Of a stretch of DNA of 64,000 nt, positions 32,788 to 41,018 are shown piece by piece. The notes beneath the pieces were generated by a model that was not told the DNA's origin, made no database searches, and saw only the letters and a program-made list of their open reading frames with translations. The stretch is from JBHGXV01 sp041920505. Its GTDB lineage: Bacteria > Bacillota > Bacilli > Brevibacillales > Brevibacillaceae. Made by a program: the position numbers and the translations under genes. Numbering within the stretch: the stretch's first letter is position 1; each line of letters opens with the position of its first letter. Location: the NCBI GenBank assembly GCA_041920505.1, contig JBHGXV010000005.1, positions 1-64,000 of the forward strand, in the 5' to 3' direction.

Positions 32788-34212
32788 ATGCGTATCAACC
32801 ACAACATTGCGTCGATGAACACCTATCGCCAATTGACTGTGAACAACAGCGCTTTGGCAAAGTCGACGGAGAAACTGTCTTCCGGCCTGCGCATCAACCG
32901 TGCGGGCGATGACGCAGCAGGTTTGGCGATCTCCGAAAAAATGCGCGGCCAAATTCGCGGCTTGGACCAGGCGCAACGCAACGCTCAGGATGGTATCTCC
33001 TACATCCAAACGGCTGAAGGTGCTCTGAACGAGACCCACAGCATCCTGCAGCGTATGCGTGAGTTGGCTGTACAATCCGCTTCCGGTTCCAACACCGACA
33101 CGGACCGTGCAGCCATCCAGGACGAGATCAAGCAGTTGAAAAGCGAAGTAGACCGTATCGCCTCCACCACTGAGTTCAACACCATGAAACTGCTGGATGG
33201 TTCCAAAGGCACAACCGCGGCCGTTTCCGGTACCGACACTCACAAGCTGGGCGGCACGACCATTGCGGATGCTTCTCTGACGGCGGATACCTACCAACTG
33301 AAATCTGTCGCCGCCGGTACCCTTTCCGCAACGGTAGGCACATCCACCACCGGTATCACTTCTTCGGCTGCTTTTGACTTTACCGACACTACCAAAATCG
33401 CTGGTCTTGACCTGGGAGAATACACGCTGGAGTTCAAAGGCTCCTCCGCTACCAGCATGGACATCTATCTGAAAGACAAAAACGGTGTAACGATCCTCTC
33501 CGCAACTGGACAAGACATTTCCAGTGGCGCTGCATCTGACGTTACGCTGTCCAGCGGTTCCCTGAAGTTCACGGTGAAGAAAGAGGCCGCTGCCGGCCAA
33601 TACTCTGAGGGTACCACCAAATTTACCCTGGAAGGTAACTTTGCAGCTAACAAACTGACTGTTACTGGCAACTCCGGTTCTGGTGCTACACTTTACAGCA
33701 ATTCTTCTGCGTTAAAACTCACCTCCAGTGATCTGGATGCAAACGGCTTGAGGCTGCACCTGACCACTGACGCGATTCTGGCTGCTGCTGGTAGCACCAC
33801 CAATATCAAGGTTACCAACAACTCCGCTGAATTCCAGATCGGTGCCAACCAAACGCAAACCATGAAAGTTGGCATCCAGGCGATGGATACCAAAGCGCTG
33901 GGCATCGACAAGATTGACCTCTCGACTCAAACTGGCGCGCAAGCCGCTATCACGGCAATCAACAATGCCATTGAGAAAGTATCTACCCAACGCTCCGCAC
34001 TGGGTGCTTACCAAAACCGTCTGGAGCACACCATCAACAACCTGGGCACTTCTTCCGAAAACCTGACTGCTGCGGAATCCCGTATTCGCGACGTAGACAT
34101 GGCGAAGGAAATGATGGAGCAAACCCGGAGCAACATCCTGGCGCAAGCGGCCCAAGCGATGCTGGCGCAAGCCAACCAACAACCGCAAGGCGTTCTGCAA
34201 CTCCTGCGCTAA
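32788..34212 (+). CDS. hag: flagellin
   Basis: A 474-residue flagellin, the filament subunit. Conserved D0/D1 ends are RINHNIASMNTYRQLTVN with LSSGLRINRAGDDAAGLAIS at the start and AESRIRDVDMAKEMMEQTR with ANQQPQGVLQLLR at the end. The middle (~residues 140-380) is a Ser/Thr-rich variable region, longer than the 304-residue Bacillus subtilis protein. Start at ATG 32788 with AAGGAGG; the frame is open upstream through the leader but that part is not translated. Control is by sigma-D and CsrA-FliW. Lysine methylation by FliB encoded nearby is likely. Confidence 0.96.
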   Translation: MRINHNIASMNTYRQLTVNNSALAKSTEKLSSGLRINRAGDDAAGLAISEKMRGQIRGLDQAQRNAQDGISYIQTAEGALNETHSILQRMRELAVQSASGSNTDTDRAAIQDEIKQLKSEVDRIASTTEFNTMKLLDGSKGTTAAVSGTDTHKLGGTTIADASLTADTYQLKSVAAGTLSATVGTSTTGITSSAAFDFTDTTKIAGLDLGEYTLEFKGSSATSMDIYLKDKNGVTILSATGQDISSGAASDVTLSSGSLKFTVKKEAAAGQYSEGTTKFTLEGNFAANKLTVTGNSGSGATLYSNSSALKLTSSDLDANGLRLHLTTDAILAAAGSTTNIKVTNNSAEFQIGANQTQTMKVGIQAMDTKALGIDKIDLSTQTGAQAAITAINNAIEKVSTQRSALGAYQNRLEHTINNLGTSSENLTAAESRIRDVDMAKEMMEQTRSNILAQAAQAMLAQANQQPQGVLQLLR

Positions 34213-34231
34213 TTGCCCATCCAACAAGAGA

Positions 34232-34264
34232 AGAGACCTTAGCTCGTCTAGGGTCTCTTTTTTT
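34232..34264 (+). terminator. terminator of hag
   Basis: AGAGACCTTAG (34232-34242) pairs with CTAGGGTCTCT (34248-34258, one G-T pair), followed by a T-run. Confidence 0.88.
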
Positions 34265-34291
34265 ACTATCTAGTGTGAAAGAGGATCTGGT

Positions 34292-34660
34292 ATGGAAAAA
34301 GTATTGGATGTCATGAGGCGAACACTGGAACTGGCTGTTACCTGCCAGGAAGGGATTGATCATATCTTGATGCGGTTACAGGAAGGCGGTTTTGAGGATA
34401 CCATTTTCTTATTCGAGGATATTGTAGCTGCTTGTTGCCAAATGGAGAAATCTGTTCAACTCGTCCTTTCCCATCTCCCCCACGACGGTTTGGAAAAACT
34501 GACCGAAGAGTTGCATGAAACCTTGGAGAAGGTCGTGTTCGGCTATGAAAAGAAAGACCGAAATGATACCGCGATAACCATTGAATCACAGCTTATCCCG
34601 ATTTACCGGGCATGGAAAGAAGAGTTGGACCGGTGGTTTCATCCATATGTCCTGTCGTAA
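34292..34660 (+). CDS. small helical protein between hag and fliB, unknown
   Basis: A 122-residue acidic, helix-rich protein with no signal peptide or membrane segment. A Cys pair lies in IVAACCQMEK near residue 47, and the C-terminal half has LEKLTEELHETLEKVVFGY and IPIYRAWKEELDRWF. No family is recognised. It stands alone between the hag terminator and the fliB promoter, inside a purely flagellar segment. Its size and helix content would suit a chaperone or a regulator of flagellin or FliB, but that is a guess. The ribosome site is modest (AAAGAGGA). Confidence 0.6.
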   Translation: MEKVLDVMRRTLELAVTCQEGIDHILMRLQEGGFEDTIFLFEDIVAACCQMEKSVQLVLSHLPHDGLEKLTEELHETLEKVVFGYEKKDRNDTAITIESQLIPIYRAWKEELDRWFHPYVLS

Positions 34661-34681
34661 ACGGTTGACACAGCGTGTTGC

Positions 34682-34709
34682 TCAAGAAAACCAACGATTC
34701 AACCGATAA
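34682..34709 (+). promoter_or_regulatory. candidate sigma-D promoter of fliB
   Basis: TCAA at 34682-34685, a 16-base spacer and ACCGATAA at 34702-34709, about 40 bases before the fliB ATG. Confidence 0.5.
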
Positions 34710-34750
34710 CCTAATAAGTAGACCATTCGCTGAATGAGGGAGACAACAAT

Positions 34751-35995
34751 ATGTCACAAAAAAGACGAACTGTTCTTGTTCCAGGATATATGAGAGAGTT
34801 TTCCTGTATTGGATCCAACTGTGAGGACACGTGTTGTGTCGGGTGGCAGGTAACGATTGACCACAAAACCTATAAAAAATACAACAAAGTGCGTGAGCCG
34901 GAATTAAAGCCTTTGTTGGATAAATACATCAAACGGAATCGTTCCAACCCATCTGAACACACCTACGCCAAGATTGTCTTGCATTCGGATATGTCTTGTC
35001 CGATGTTGAATGAGGATAAACTGTGTTCGATACAAGTCAAAATAGGAGAAGAGTTTCTTTCCGATGTGTGTTCGACGTACCCTCGCGTTACCAACGTAGT
35101 AAACGGAATGATGGAAAAGTCAGCCACCTTGTCTTGTCCTGAGATCGCTCGTCTTGCCCTGCTGAATCCCGAAGGAATTGAATTCTATGAAACAGAAGAA
35201 CCAATCCATACGAGAAACATCATAAGCAGGCGGCTGGATACGAATCATAAGGGTTCGGCTGAAAAAGCAGAACATTATTTTTGGGAATTGAGGGTTTTTA
35301 CCATCCAGGTTATACAAAATCGTGCCTATTCCCTGTGGGAGAGACTCATCCTGCTTGGAATGTTTTATCAAAAGGTACAAGAATACGTGGATACCGGAAA
35401 AGCGATGGATATTCCTCGCTTGATCGGAACCTACACGAATTTGATAGAAGACGGCAGCCTTCGGGATAGTTTGAATGAGATCCCCTCATCTGTTGCCATT
35501 CAGATGCAGTTGGTGAAAGAGTTGGCAGACGTACGAATCTTTCAGGGAGTAAAAAGCCAACGATATCTCGAATGCTTTTCCGAGCTTTTGCACGGGATCC
35601 AATACACAAAGGAAGCGTCGATCGAAGAGATTGCCGAGCGTTATCAAAGTGCTCATGATAACCATTACAAGCCGTTCATGGCTGAACATGAGTATGTACT
35701 GGAAAACTATCTGGTAAACCATGTTTATAAAAATTTGTTTCCCATGGGAGAAAGCAGACAAATTTTCAGAGAATATGTGATGCTCATTGTTCATTACGCG
35801 ATGATTAAACTTCATTTAATCGGGATGGCAGGTTTTTGGAAAGAGCAGTTCGCTATCGAGCACGTGTTGAAACTCGTTCAATCCTTCTCCAAAACAGTAG
35901 AACACAATACCCAGTATTTGCGGCATGTTTACGAGCTGTTGCATGCCAAGGGATACACAACAATGGCATACATGGCGATCTTGATAAAAAACTAA
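34751..35995 (+). CDS. fliB: flagellin lysine-N-methylase FliB
   Basis: A 414-residue protein of the FliB family, which methylates lysines on flagellin. The N-terminus has the cysteine-rich signature CIGSNCEDTCCVGWQVTID at residues 18-36, followed by CPMLNEDKLCSIQ near 83 and LSDVCSTYPR near 105, likely metal or Fe-S ligands as in radical-type methylases. The gene is clearly more A+T-rich than hag and the comF genes. FliB is known from Salmonella and occurs patchily in Firmicutes. A GAGGGAG site lies before the ATG and a sigma-D-like promoter just upstream. Confidence 0.88.
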   Translation: MSQKRRTVLVPGYMREFSCIGSNCEDTCCVGWQVTIDHKTYKKYNKVREPELKPLLDKYIKRNRSNPSEHTYAKIVLHSDMSCPMLNEDKLCSIQVKIGEEFLSDVCSTYPRVTNVVNGMMEKSATLSCPEIARLALLNPEGIEFYETEEPIHTRNIISRRLDTNHKGSAEKAEHYFWELRVFTIQVIQNRAYSLWERLILLGMFYQKVQEYVDTGKAMDIPRLIGTYTNLIEDGSLRDSLNEIPSSVAIQMQLVKELADVRIFQGVKSQRYLECFSELLHGIQYTKEASIEEIAERYQSAHDNHYKPFMAEHEYVLENYLVNHVYKNLFPMGESRQIFREYVMLIVHYAMIKLHLIGMAGFWKEQFAIEHVLKLVQSFSKTVEHNTQYLRHVYELLHAKGYTTMAYMAILIKN

Positions 35996-36046
35996 TCGAT
36001 GGAGCGAAACGGAACAGCGGGAAGGTGGAAGGTTGTGCAATTTTGA

Positions 36047-36074
36047 TAAAGATAACTTTATATTCATCCGATAC
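36047..36074 (+). promoter_or_regulatory. sigma-D promoter of flaG-fliD-fliS-fliT
   Basis: TAAA at 36047-36050, a 16-base spacer and TCCGATAC at 36067-36074, 36 bases before the flaG start. Confidence 0.65.
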
Positions 36075-36109
36075 ATAAATAGAGCGCATGTCATTTAGGA
36101 GGGAGCTTT

Positions 36110-36469
36110 ATGGAGATTACGTCTGCCAATTCAACCGGTAAGGTGAATACATCCTTGGTTCCCAAATCGGTTAATGAACCTTCGCTCGCATCCAATCAGG
36201 AGCAGCAATCGGATGGCATGAAGGAAAAGACAGACAAGACTTATACGAAAAAAGAGTTGGAGAAAGCTGTTGAGGGTTTAAACAAATGGCTGCAAAGCGG
36301 GACTACGCATTTGAAGTTCAACTTGCACGAAAAACTTCATGAATACTATGTTCAAGTGATTGATGACAACACCAAAGAAGTGATCCGCGAGATCCCATCC
36401 AAGAAAATCATGGACATGGTGGCGCAAATGTATGAAACCATTGGGATACTTGTGGATGAAAAAAGGTAG
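36110..36469 (+). CDS. flaG: flagellar protein FlaG
   Basis: A 119-residue FlaG-family protein. The first ~50 residues are disordered. The C-terminal domain has KAVEGLNKWLQSG, LKFNLHEKLHEYYVQVIDDN and EVIREIPSKKIMDMVAQMYE, the conserved FlaG core. FlaG is linked to control of filament length and is often encoded directly before fliD, as here (11 bases). AGGAGGGAG lies before the ATG. Confidence 0.92.
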   Translation: MEITSANSTGKVNTSLVPKSVNEPSLASNQEQQSDGMKEKTDKTYTKKELEKAVEGLNKWLQSGTTHLKFNLHEKLHEYYVQVIDDNTKEVIREIPSKKIMDMVAQMYETIGILVDEKR

Positions 36470-36480
36470 GTGGAGAAAAG

Positions 36481-38340
36481 ATGGTAAGTCCGATTCGAAT
36501 GGGTGGCTTGGTGTCGGGACTTGATACCGACAAGATCGTGAAAGATTTGATGAAGGCTGAACGGATGCCGCTCGACAAGTTAAAACGGAAAAAGCAAACG
36601 GAAGAGTGGAAACGAGATGCTTACAGAGAGATGAATACCTTGCTTCTGGATTTTCGAAACAATACGGTTTCTAACCTGAAGTTACAAGGTACGTTTTTAA
36701 AGAAAACGATTACTTCTTCAGATGACTCGGCAGTAACCGTTAAGTCGTCAGGAATCCCGAATCTGTCTTCCTACTCGATTGTTGTCAACAAACTGGCTGA
36801 GCCGTCCACGCCGTCTACTGTCAGCTATAAGAACAGTTTGGCGGATGCCAATACGCAGATCGGTAGTGCTTTTTCTTTTGATATCGTCGGGAATGGTGGA
36901 ATGAGCAAAACAATCAGCGTGTTGGCGACGGACACAATCAACGATGTGATTGGAAAAATCAACAAGGTTTCCGCCGATACGAAGGTGGTTGCCAGCTACA
37001 ATACCGGTGACAAATCAATCACGTTTACATCGACGACCAATGGAGCGGCCAGCAGTGTTCAGGTGACTGCCGCTGGAGCCAATCCGCTTGGTATTACGTC
37101 TACCTATTCTCTTACGGGCAGTGCTGTTGACTTAGCAACGCCAATAAACACAACGAACGCCAATAAAATACAATTTACGGTAAATGGCGGAACTCTGACA
37201 AAAGAGATCCAGTTGCCGCCGGGTTTCGTTTTTGATGGGACTGGCCCAGGACGGAATGTAAGCGATTTGGCAATTGCGATTCAGGATCAGATCAACCTGG
37301 ATAACGATCTTGTCAAGGCTGGCCTCAAAGTGACGGTAGATTCCGGGAACAAACTAGTGTTTAGTGCGAAAGAAGCCGTAACTTTAGGGGCAGGCTCTTC
37401 CAATGATTTGTTGGGCAAGATCGGCTTTTCCAATGGTGTTTTGGCTGCAGGCGCATTTAAGAGTGGTACGGACGGCGTTGCTGGCGAAGTGATCATTAAC
37501 GGACAGGTTCACAGCATCTCCAGCAATACGTTTACTTATGACCAGATGGAATTTACGGTAAAGAAGGCTACTCCGGTCAATGTGACCGTTACCGTTAAGC
37601 CCGATGAGGATGCTGTTTTCAATGCAATAAAAGGGTTTGTGGACAAATACAATGAAACAATTGACAAGCTGAACAAAAAAATCTCAGAGCCAGTTTATCG
37701 GGATTATCAACCTTTGCTGGACGAGGAAAAAGAAAGTTTGTCCGAGGACCAGATAAAAAAATGGGAGGAAAAAGCAAAAAGTGGCGTGTTACGGAGGGAT
37801 TCCATTCTCTCAAGTGTTCTTGTGGACATGCGCCGTGCATTGTCTGATCCCGTACAAGGCGTTTCTGATTTGAAGTATGACACCTTGAAAGAAATAGGCA
37901 TATCAACCATGGACGCGAACAAGGACAAATATGCCTACATGGATAATGGTAAACTTTATATCGATGAAGCCAAGTTGCGGACTGAAATTCGAGAGAACGG
38001 TACAAAGGTTATGGATTTGTTTACACGCATAAGCAGCGCAACTGATGCTGATACAAAATACAATGAAAGCGGCATCGCACAGCGAATGTACGACAAATTG
38101 AAAGGAGCCATTGATAAAATTATCGACCTGGCCGGTTCCACCGGGTCTCCCGATGAGTCAGAGTATTATCTCATGGGGAAAGAGATGCGGAAAATCAACA
38201 AAGATATCAGCGACTGGGAGACACGCCTAAAAGGAATTGAAGACCGCTATTGGAAACAGTTCGATGCAATGGAACGTGCGTTACAACAATTGAATTCGCA
38301 AAGTACTTGGTTCATGCAACAATTCGGCGGTGGTAAGTAG
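36481..38340 (+). CDS. fliD: flagellar filament cap protein FliD
   Basis: A 619-residue cap protein (HAP2) that sits at the filament tip and folds incoming flagellin. The N-terminus IRMGGLVSGLDTDKIVKDLM with MPLDKLKRKKQTEEWKRDAY is the FliD_N signature. The C-terminal region holds long helices (YDKLKGAIDKIIDLAGS, then MERALQQLNSQSTWFMQQFG). The middle is variable and Thr/Ser/Ala-rich. It is somewhat longer than the ~500-residue Bacillus subtilis protein and relatively A+T-rich. Confidence 0.94.
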   Translation: MVSPIRMGGLVSGLDTDKIVKDLMKAERMPLDKLKRKKQTEEWKRDAYREMNTLLLDFRNNTVSNLKLQGTFLKKTITSSDDSAVTVKSSGIPNLSSYSIVVNKLAEPSTPSTVSYKNSLADANTQIGSAFSFDIVGNGGMSKTISVLATDTINDVIGKINKVSADTKVVASYNTGDKSITFTSTTNGAASSVQVTAAGANPLGITSTYSLTGSAVDLATPINTTNANKIQFTVNGGTLTKEIQLPPGFVFDGTGPGRNVSDLAIAIQDQINLDNDLVKAGLKVTVDSGNKLVFSAKEAVTLGAGSSNDLLGKIGFSNGVLAAGAFKSGTDGVAGEVIINGQVHSISSNTFTYDQMEFTVKKATPVNVTVTVKPDEDAVFNAIKGFVDKYNETIDKLNKKISEPVYRDYQPLLDEEKESLSEDQIKKWEEKAKSGVLRRDSILSSVLVDMRRALSDPVQGVSDLKYDTLKEIGISTMDANKDKYAYMDNGKLYIDEAKLRTEIRENGTKVMDLFTRISSATDADTKYNESGIAQRMYDKLKGAIDKIIDLAGSTGSPDESEYYLMGKEMRKINKDISDWETRLKGIEDRYWKQFDAMERALQQLNSQSTWFMQQFGGGK

Positions 38341-38359
38341 AGATAAGGAGTGATCAACG

Positions 38360-38752
38360 GTGATGCAACAACCGGCTCAAGCCTACCAAACCAACGCAGT
38401 GACAACGGCTACACCCGCTGAACTCACTCTGATGCTGTACAACGGCGCGATCAGATTCATCAAGCAGGCGAAATCCGCCATGGAACAGAATGATCTGGCC
38501 AAAGCTCACGAGTACAACCTCCGCGTCCAGGATATCATCAATGAACTGATCGTCACCCTGAACCGTGATGTGCCGATCTCCGAACAGTTCTTGCTGATGT
38601 ACGACTACATGCAGCGCCGCATGGTGGAGGCCAATGTGCGTAAAGACATGGAGATTCTAGCCGAGGTAGAGGGATTGTTCGTCCAGTTCCGGGATACGTG
38701 GAAAGAAGCGATGCTCCTGGTGAAGAAACAGGGTCAGGCGGGACAGGCATGA
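38360..38752 (+). CDS. fliS: flagellin export chaperone FliS
   Basis: A 130-residue four-helix-bundle chaperone that binds the flagellin C-terminus and prevents polymerisation in the cytoplasm. Signatures are YQTNAVTTATPAELTLMLYN near residue 9 and GAIRFIKQAKSAME; RDVPISEQFLLMYDYMQRR is also typical. The start is GTG 38360, 9 bases from AAGGAG, or ATG 38363 next to it. Its TGA overlaps the ATG of fliT. Confidence 0.94.
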   Translation: MMQQPAQAYQTNAVTTATPAELTLMLYNGAIRFIKQAKSAMEQNDLAKAHEYNLRVQDIINELIVTLNRDVPISEQFLLMYDYMQRRMVEANVRKDMEILAEVEGLFVQFRDTWKEAMLLVKKQGQAGQA

Positions 38753-39117
38753 CGGCTGCTGCGCTGGAAACGCTGCTGGAGCGTTTGTTGACGTTGACCC
38801 TGTCTTTGGAATCTCTGGTGATGCAGGAGGACGCCGATCCACAGAGGTGGGTGGAGATCCTGGATCAACGGGGAGAAGTGATGGAGCAAATCTCTGGGTT
38901 GGATGAGACGGGGATTCGTTTGTCCGAGGAGCAGAAGCGAACCTATCTGGAAAAGGTTCATGAGATCGATCAACGAGTGCTCCCGATCATGATCGAGAAG
39001 AAGGCTGGCGTACAGAGTCAGCTTCACAACATCCAACGGAGCAAAGCGGTCCATCAGCACTATGGTGGGTACAGGGGCTATAATCCGTATGGCGCATTTT
39101 TTGACAAACGTAACTAA
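38749..39117 (+). CDS. fliT: flagellar protein FliT-like
   Basis: A 122-residue helical protein in the FliT position. Its ATG overlaps the fliS stop (ATGA), showing translational coupling. Residues 1-85 form helices (LLERLLTLTLSLESLVMQED and WVEILDQRGEVMEQI, like the WxxLLxxR pattern of FliT). The tail is rich in Gly and Tyr (HYGGYRGYNPYGAFF). FliT is the chaperone of FliD. Sequence identity within the family is low, so the name rests on position and pattern. A terminator follows. Confidence 0.75.
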   Translation: MTAAALETLLERLLTLTLSLESLVMQEDADPQRWVEILDQRGEVMEQISGLDETGIRLSEEQKRTYLEKVHEIDQRVLPIMIEKKAGVQSQLHNIQRSKAVHQHYGGYRGYNPYGAFFDKRN

Positions 39118-39123
39118 CCGATG

Positions 39124-39150
39124 ACGGTCGGAATCTCCGGCCGTTTTTTG
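39124..39150 (+). terminator. terminator after fliT
   Basis: ACGGTCGGA (39124-39132) pairs with TCCGGCCGT (39136-39144), followed by T residues. Confidence 0.82.
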
Positions 39151-39209
39151 TGGACGTCTTTCCTCTTTTCGCCTTATAAAACGATTTTCATCACAAGGCA
39201 GGTGCGCGT

Positions 39210-40025
39210 ATGATTTCTACCAAACGCCGATCCCTCCTCTTCATCGGAGCGGTCGCGCTGATTCTGGTTCACGTGGTGTATCTGAACGGCAATCTCGCGG
39301 AGCTGGTCAACCCCACAGCGATTGAGTTGGTCGCGTTGTCGGTGATCATCTCGTTTGCCATCAAGCGAAAGCACATTCAGATCCGCCCGTTGATCCGGCT
39401 GATCGTGCACGGGCGCGACGGGAACATCGAGGAGACGATCAAGCGGTTCTACTACTATGCGCTGGTGCAAAAGGAACAAGGCTATCTGGCGCTGGAAAAG
39501 GAGTTGCGACACGAGCCGGACTCGTTTGTGCGGCGCGGGAGTATCCTGGCCATCGAAGGGGTGCCGGAGGACGAGCTTCGGATGATCCTGGAAAACGAGT
39601 TGAAAGGGGAACAGTACCGGTACCAGCAGGCGGCCGGCATGTTCCGGCTGATCAGTCTGCTCGCGCCGGGCATGGGGCTGGTTGGCACGCTGTTCGGGAT
39701 GACGGGGGTGCTGGAGACGCTTTCCGATTTCGCCAAGACCGGGCACAGCCTGGGGGCGGCGGTGGTGGCGACCTTGTACGGGGCGCTGTTGGCCAATCTG
39801 ATTGCGCTGCCGTGTTACTACCGGCTGATGGACATCCACGACCGGGAGATGTTTGAGAAGCGGCTGTATATCGAAGGCTGCATCGGGTTGCAGCGGAATG
39901 AGACGCCGCGTGTCCTGTTCGAGAAGCTGAATTCGTTCCTGCCGGGAGATCAGAAGCTGGTGCTGGTGAAGGCGCCGGGAAGCTGGAAAGGAACGATTGA
40001 AAGGCAGGCCGATTATGGTGGATGA
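39210..40025 (+). CDS. motA: flagellar stator protein MotA-like
   Basis: A 271-residue membrane protein of the MotA/TolQ/ExbB family, which forms the ion channel of the flagellar stator with MotB. Hydrophobic segments lie at about 8-28, 38-52, 145-170 and 185-205. The channel helices carry LLAPGMGLVGTLFGMTGV and GAAVVATLYGALLANLIALP, the conserved MotA motifs. The cytoplasmic loop has YYYALVQKEQGYLALEKEL. It overlaps motB by 11 bases. Since the flagellar genes are adjacent it should drive swimming; use as a gliding or ExbB-type motor is less likely. Confidence 0.85.
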   Translation: MISTKRRSLLFIGAVALILVHVVYLNGNLAELVNPTAIELVALSVIISFAIKRKHIQIRPLIRLIVHGRDGNIEETIKRFYYYALVQKEQGYLALEKELRHEPDSFVRRGSILAIEGVPEDELRMILENELKGEQYRYQQAAGMFRLISLLAPGMGLVGTLFGMTGVLETLSDFAKTGHSLGAAVVATLYGALLANLIALPCYYRLMDIHDREMFEKRLYIEGCIGLQRNETPRVLFEKLNSFLPGDQKLVLVKAPGSWKGTIERQADYGG

Positions 40026-40776
40026 CCGCCTGTACGACGAAAAGGAACTGGAGAAAAGCTGGCTGATCAGCTACAGCGACTTGTTTACGCTCTTGTTTGT
40101 GATCATTGTCATTATCGCGGCGTCGTCCTCCTCGCAGATCCAGGCAAAGCTGGACGAGGTGAAAAAGGCGGAGGCGAAGCAGCAGGAAACGATCAAAGAA
40201 GCGATTCAGAGCAAGGACATTCTCGAACTGAAAAAGCTGGAGCTTGAGCGGGACATCGCCATCCTGGAGGCGCGCCGGGACGATTTGCTGGGCAAGGTGC
40301 ATGCCCTTCAGGCCAAGCAACAGAAGGCAAACGACAACATAGAGACTGTCAGGACGCAACTGGCGGACGCTCTGCGCGAGATGAACATCAGCTTTGAAGA
40401 AACGGCGGAAGGACTGAAGATCCGGTTCCCGGAACAGGTATTATTTTCCAGCGGTTCGGCTGAGTTGGGGGACGACGGGAAGCGGGCGTTGGCCGCTGTC
40501 GCCGATGTTTTGCAAACATTTCCGCACCGGGTGCGCATCGAGGGGTATACAGACGATGTGCCGGTGACCAACAGTCCGTTTCGCTCCAACTGGGAGTTGT
40601 CGACGGCGCGCGCGATCTCGGTCATGCGTGAACTGGTCGACGGGCACGGTCTGCCCGCTTCCCGGTTTATGGTCGCGGGGTGGGGAGAATACAAACCGCT
40701 GGTGGCCAATACCACCCCAGAGAATCGGGCGCTGAACCGCCGGGTGGAAATGATTGTCCTGGCGGAAACGGAATAA
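40015..40776 (+). CDS. motB: flagellar stator protein MotB-like
   Basis: A 253-residue stator subunit. A short cytoplasmic N-terminus leads to one transmembrane helix with the ion-binding D22 in SWLISYSDLFTLLFVII. A coiled coil follows (about 45-115: EVKKAEAKQQETIKEAIQ onward), then an OmpA-like peptidoglycan-binding domain (RIEGYTDDVPVTNSPFRSNW near residue 170, NRRVEMIVL near the end). ATG 40015 inside the motA end is preferred over TTG 39997. The coupling ion (H+ or Na+) cannot be assigned safely. Confidence 0.87.
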   Translation: MVDDRLYDEKELEKSWLISYSDLFTLLFVIIVIIAASSSSQIQAKLDEVKKAEAKQQETIKEAIQSKDILELKKLELERDIAILEARRDDLLGKVHALQAKQQKANDNIETVRTQLADALREMNISFEETAEGLKIRFPEQVLFSSGSAELGDDGKRALAAVADVLQTFPHRVRIEGYTDDVPVTNSPFRSNWELSTARAISVMRELVDGHGLPASRFMVAGWGEYKPLVANTTPENRALNRRVEMIVLAETE

Positions 40777-40889
40777 GGCAGGAAAAATCAGATTTGTCCG
40801 ATAAAAAAATATTGTCAGGAAGGAGTTTTCATGAGGCAAGGAGAATGAAAAAGAGTCAAAACCTCATAGGATAAAAGAACCCCGCCGAT

Positions 40890-40964
40890 TGTGCACAACT
40901 CCCTGTGAATAATGTGGACAACTCTGTGGAGAACACGAAAATGGCGGGACCTCCATGTGGATAG
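40890..40964 (+). promoter_or_regulatory. cluster of five DnaA-box-like 9-mers
   Basis: On one strand within 75 bases: TGTGCACAA (40890), TGTGAATAA (40904), TGTGGACAA (40913), TGTGGAGAA (40925) and TGTGGATAG (40956). Four differ from the DnaA box TGTGGATAA at one base and the first at two. No replication gene is nearby, so this would be a non-oriC DnaA-binding cluster. Confidence 0.5.
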
Positions 40965-41018
40965 GTTGGGGAAACACACCAGACAAAAAGTACAGACAAA
41001 CAAAAGGGGGCTTTTCGC

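Noticed and set aside
40831..40874. Two overlapping mini-frames (MRQGE and MKKSQNLIG) with good ribosome sites before the DnaA-box cluster
   Set aside because: Too short to judge; no attenuator structure links them to the transporter genes, so a leader-peptide role is not supported.
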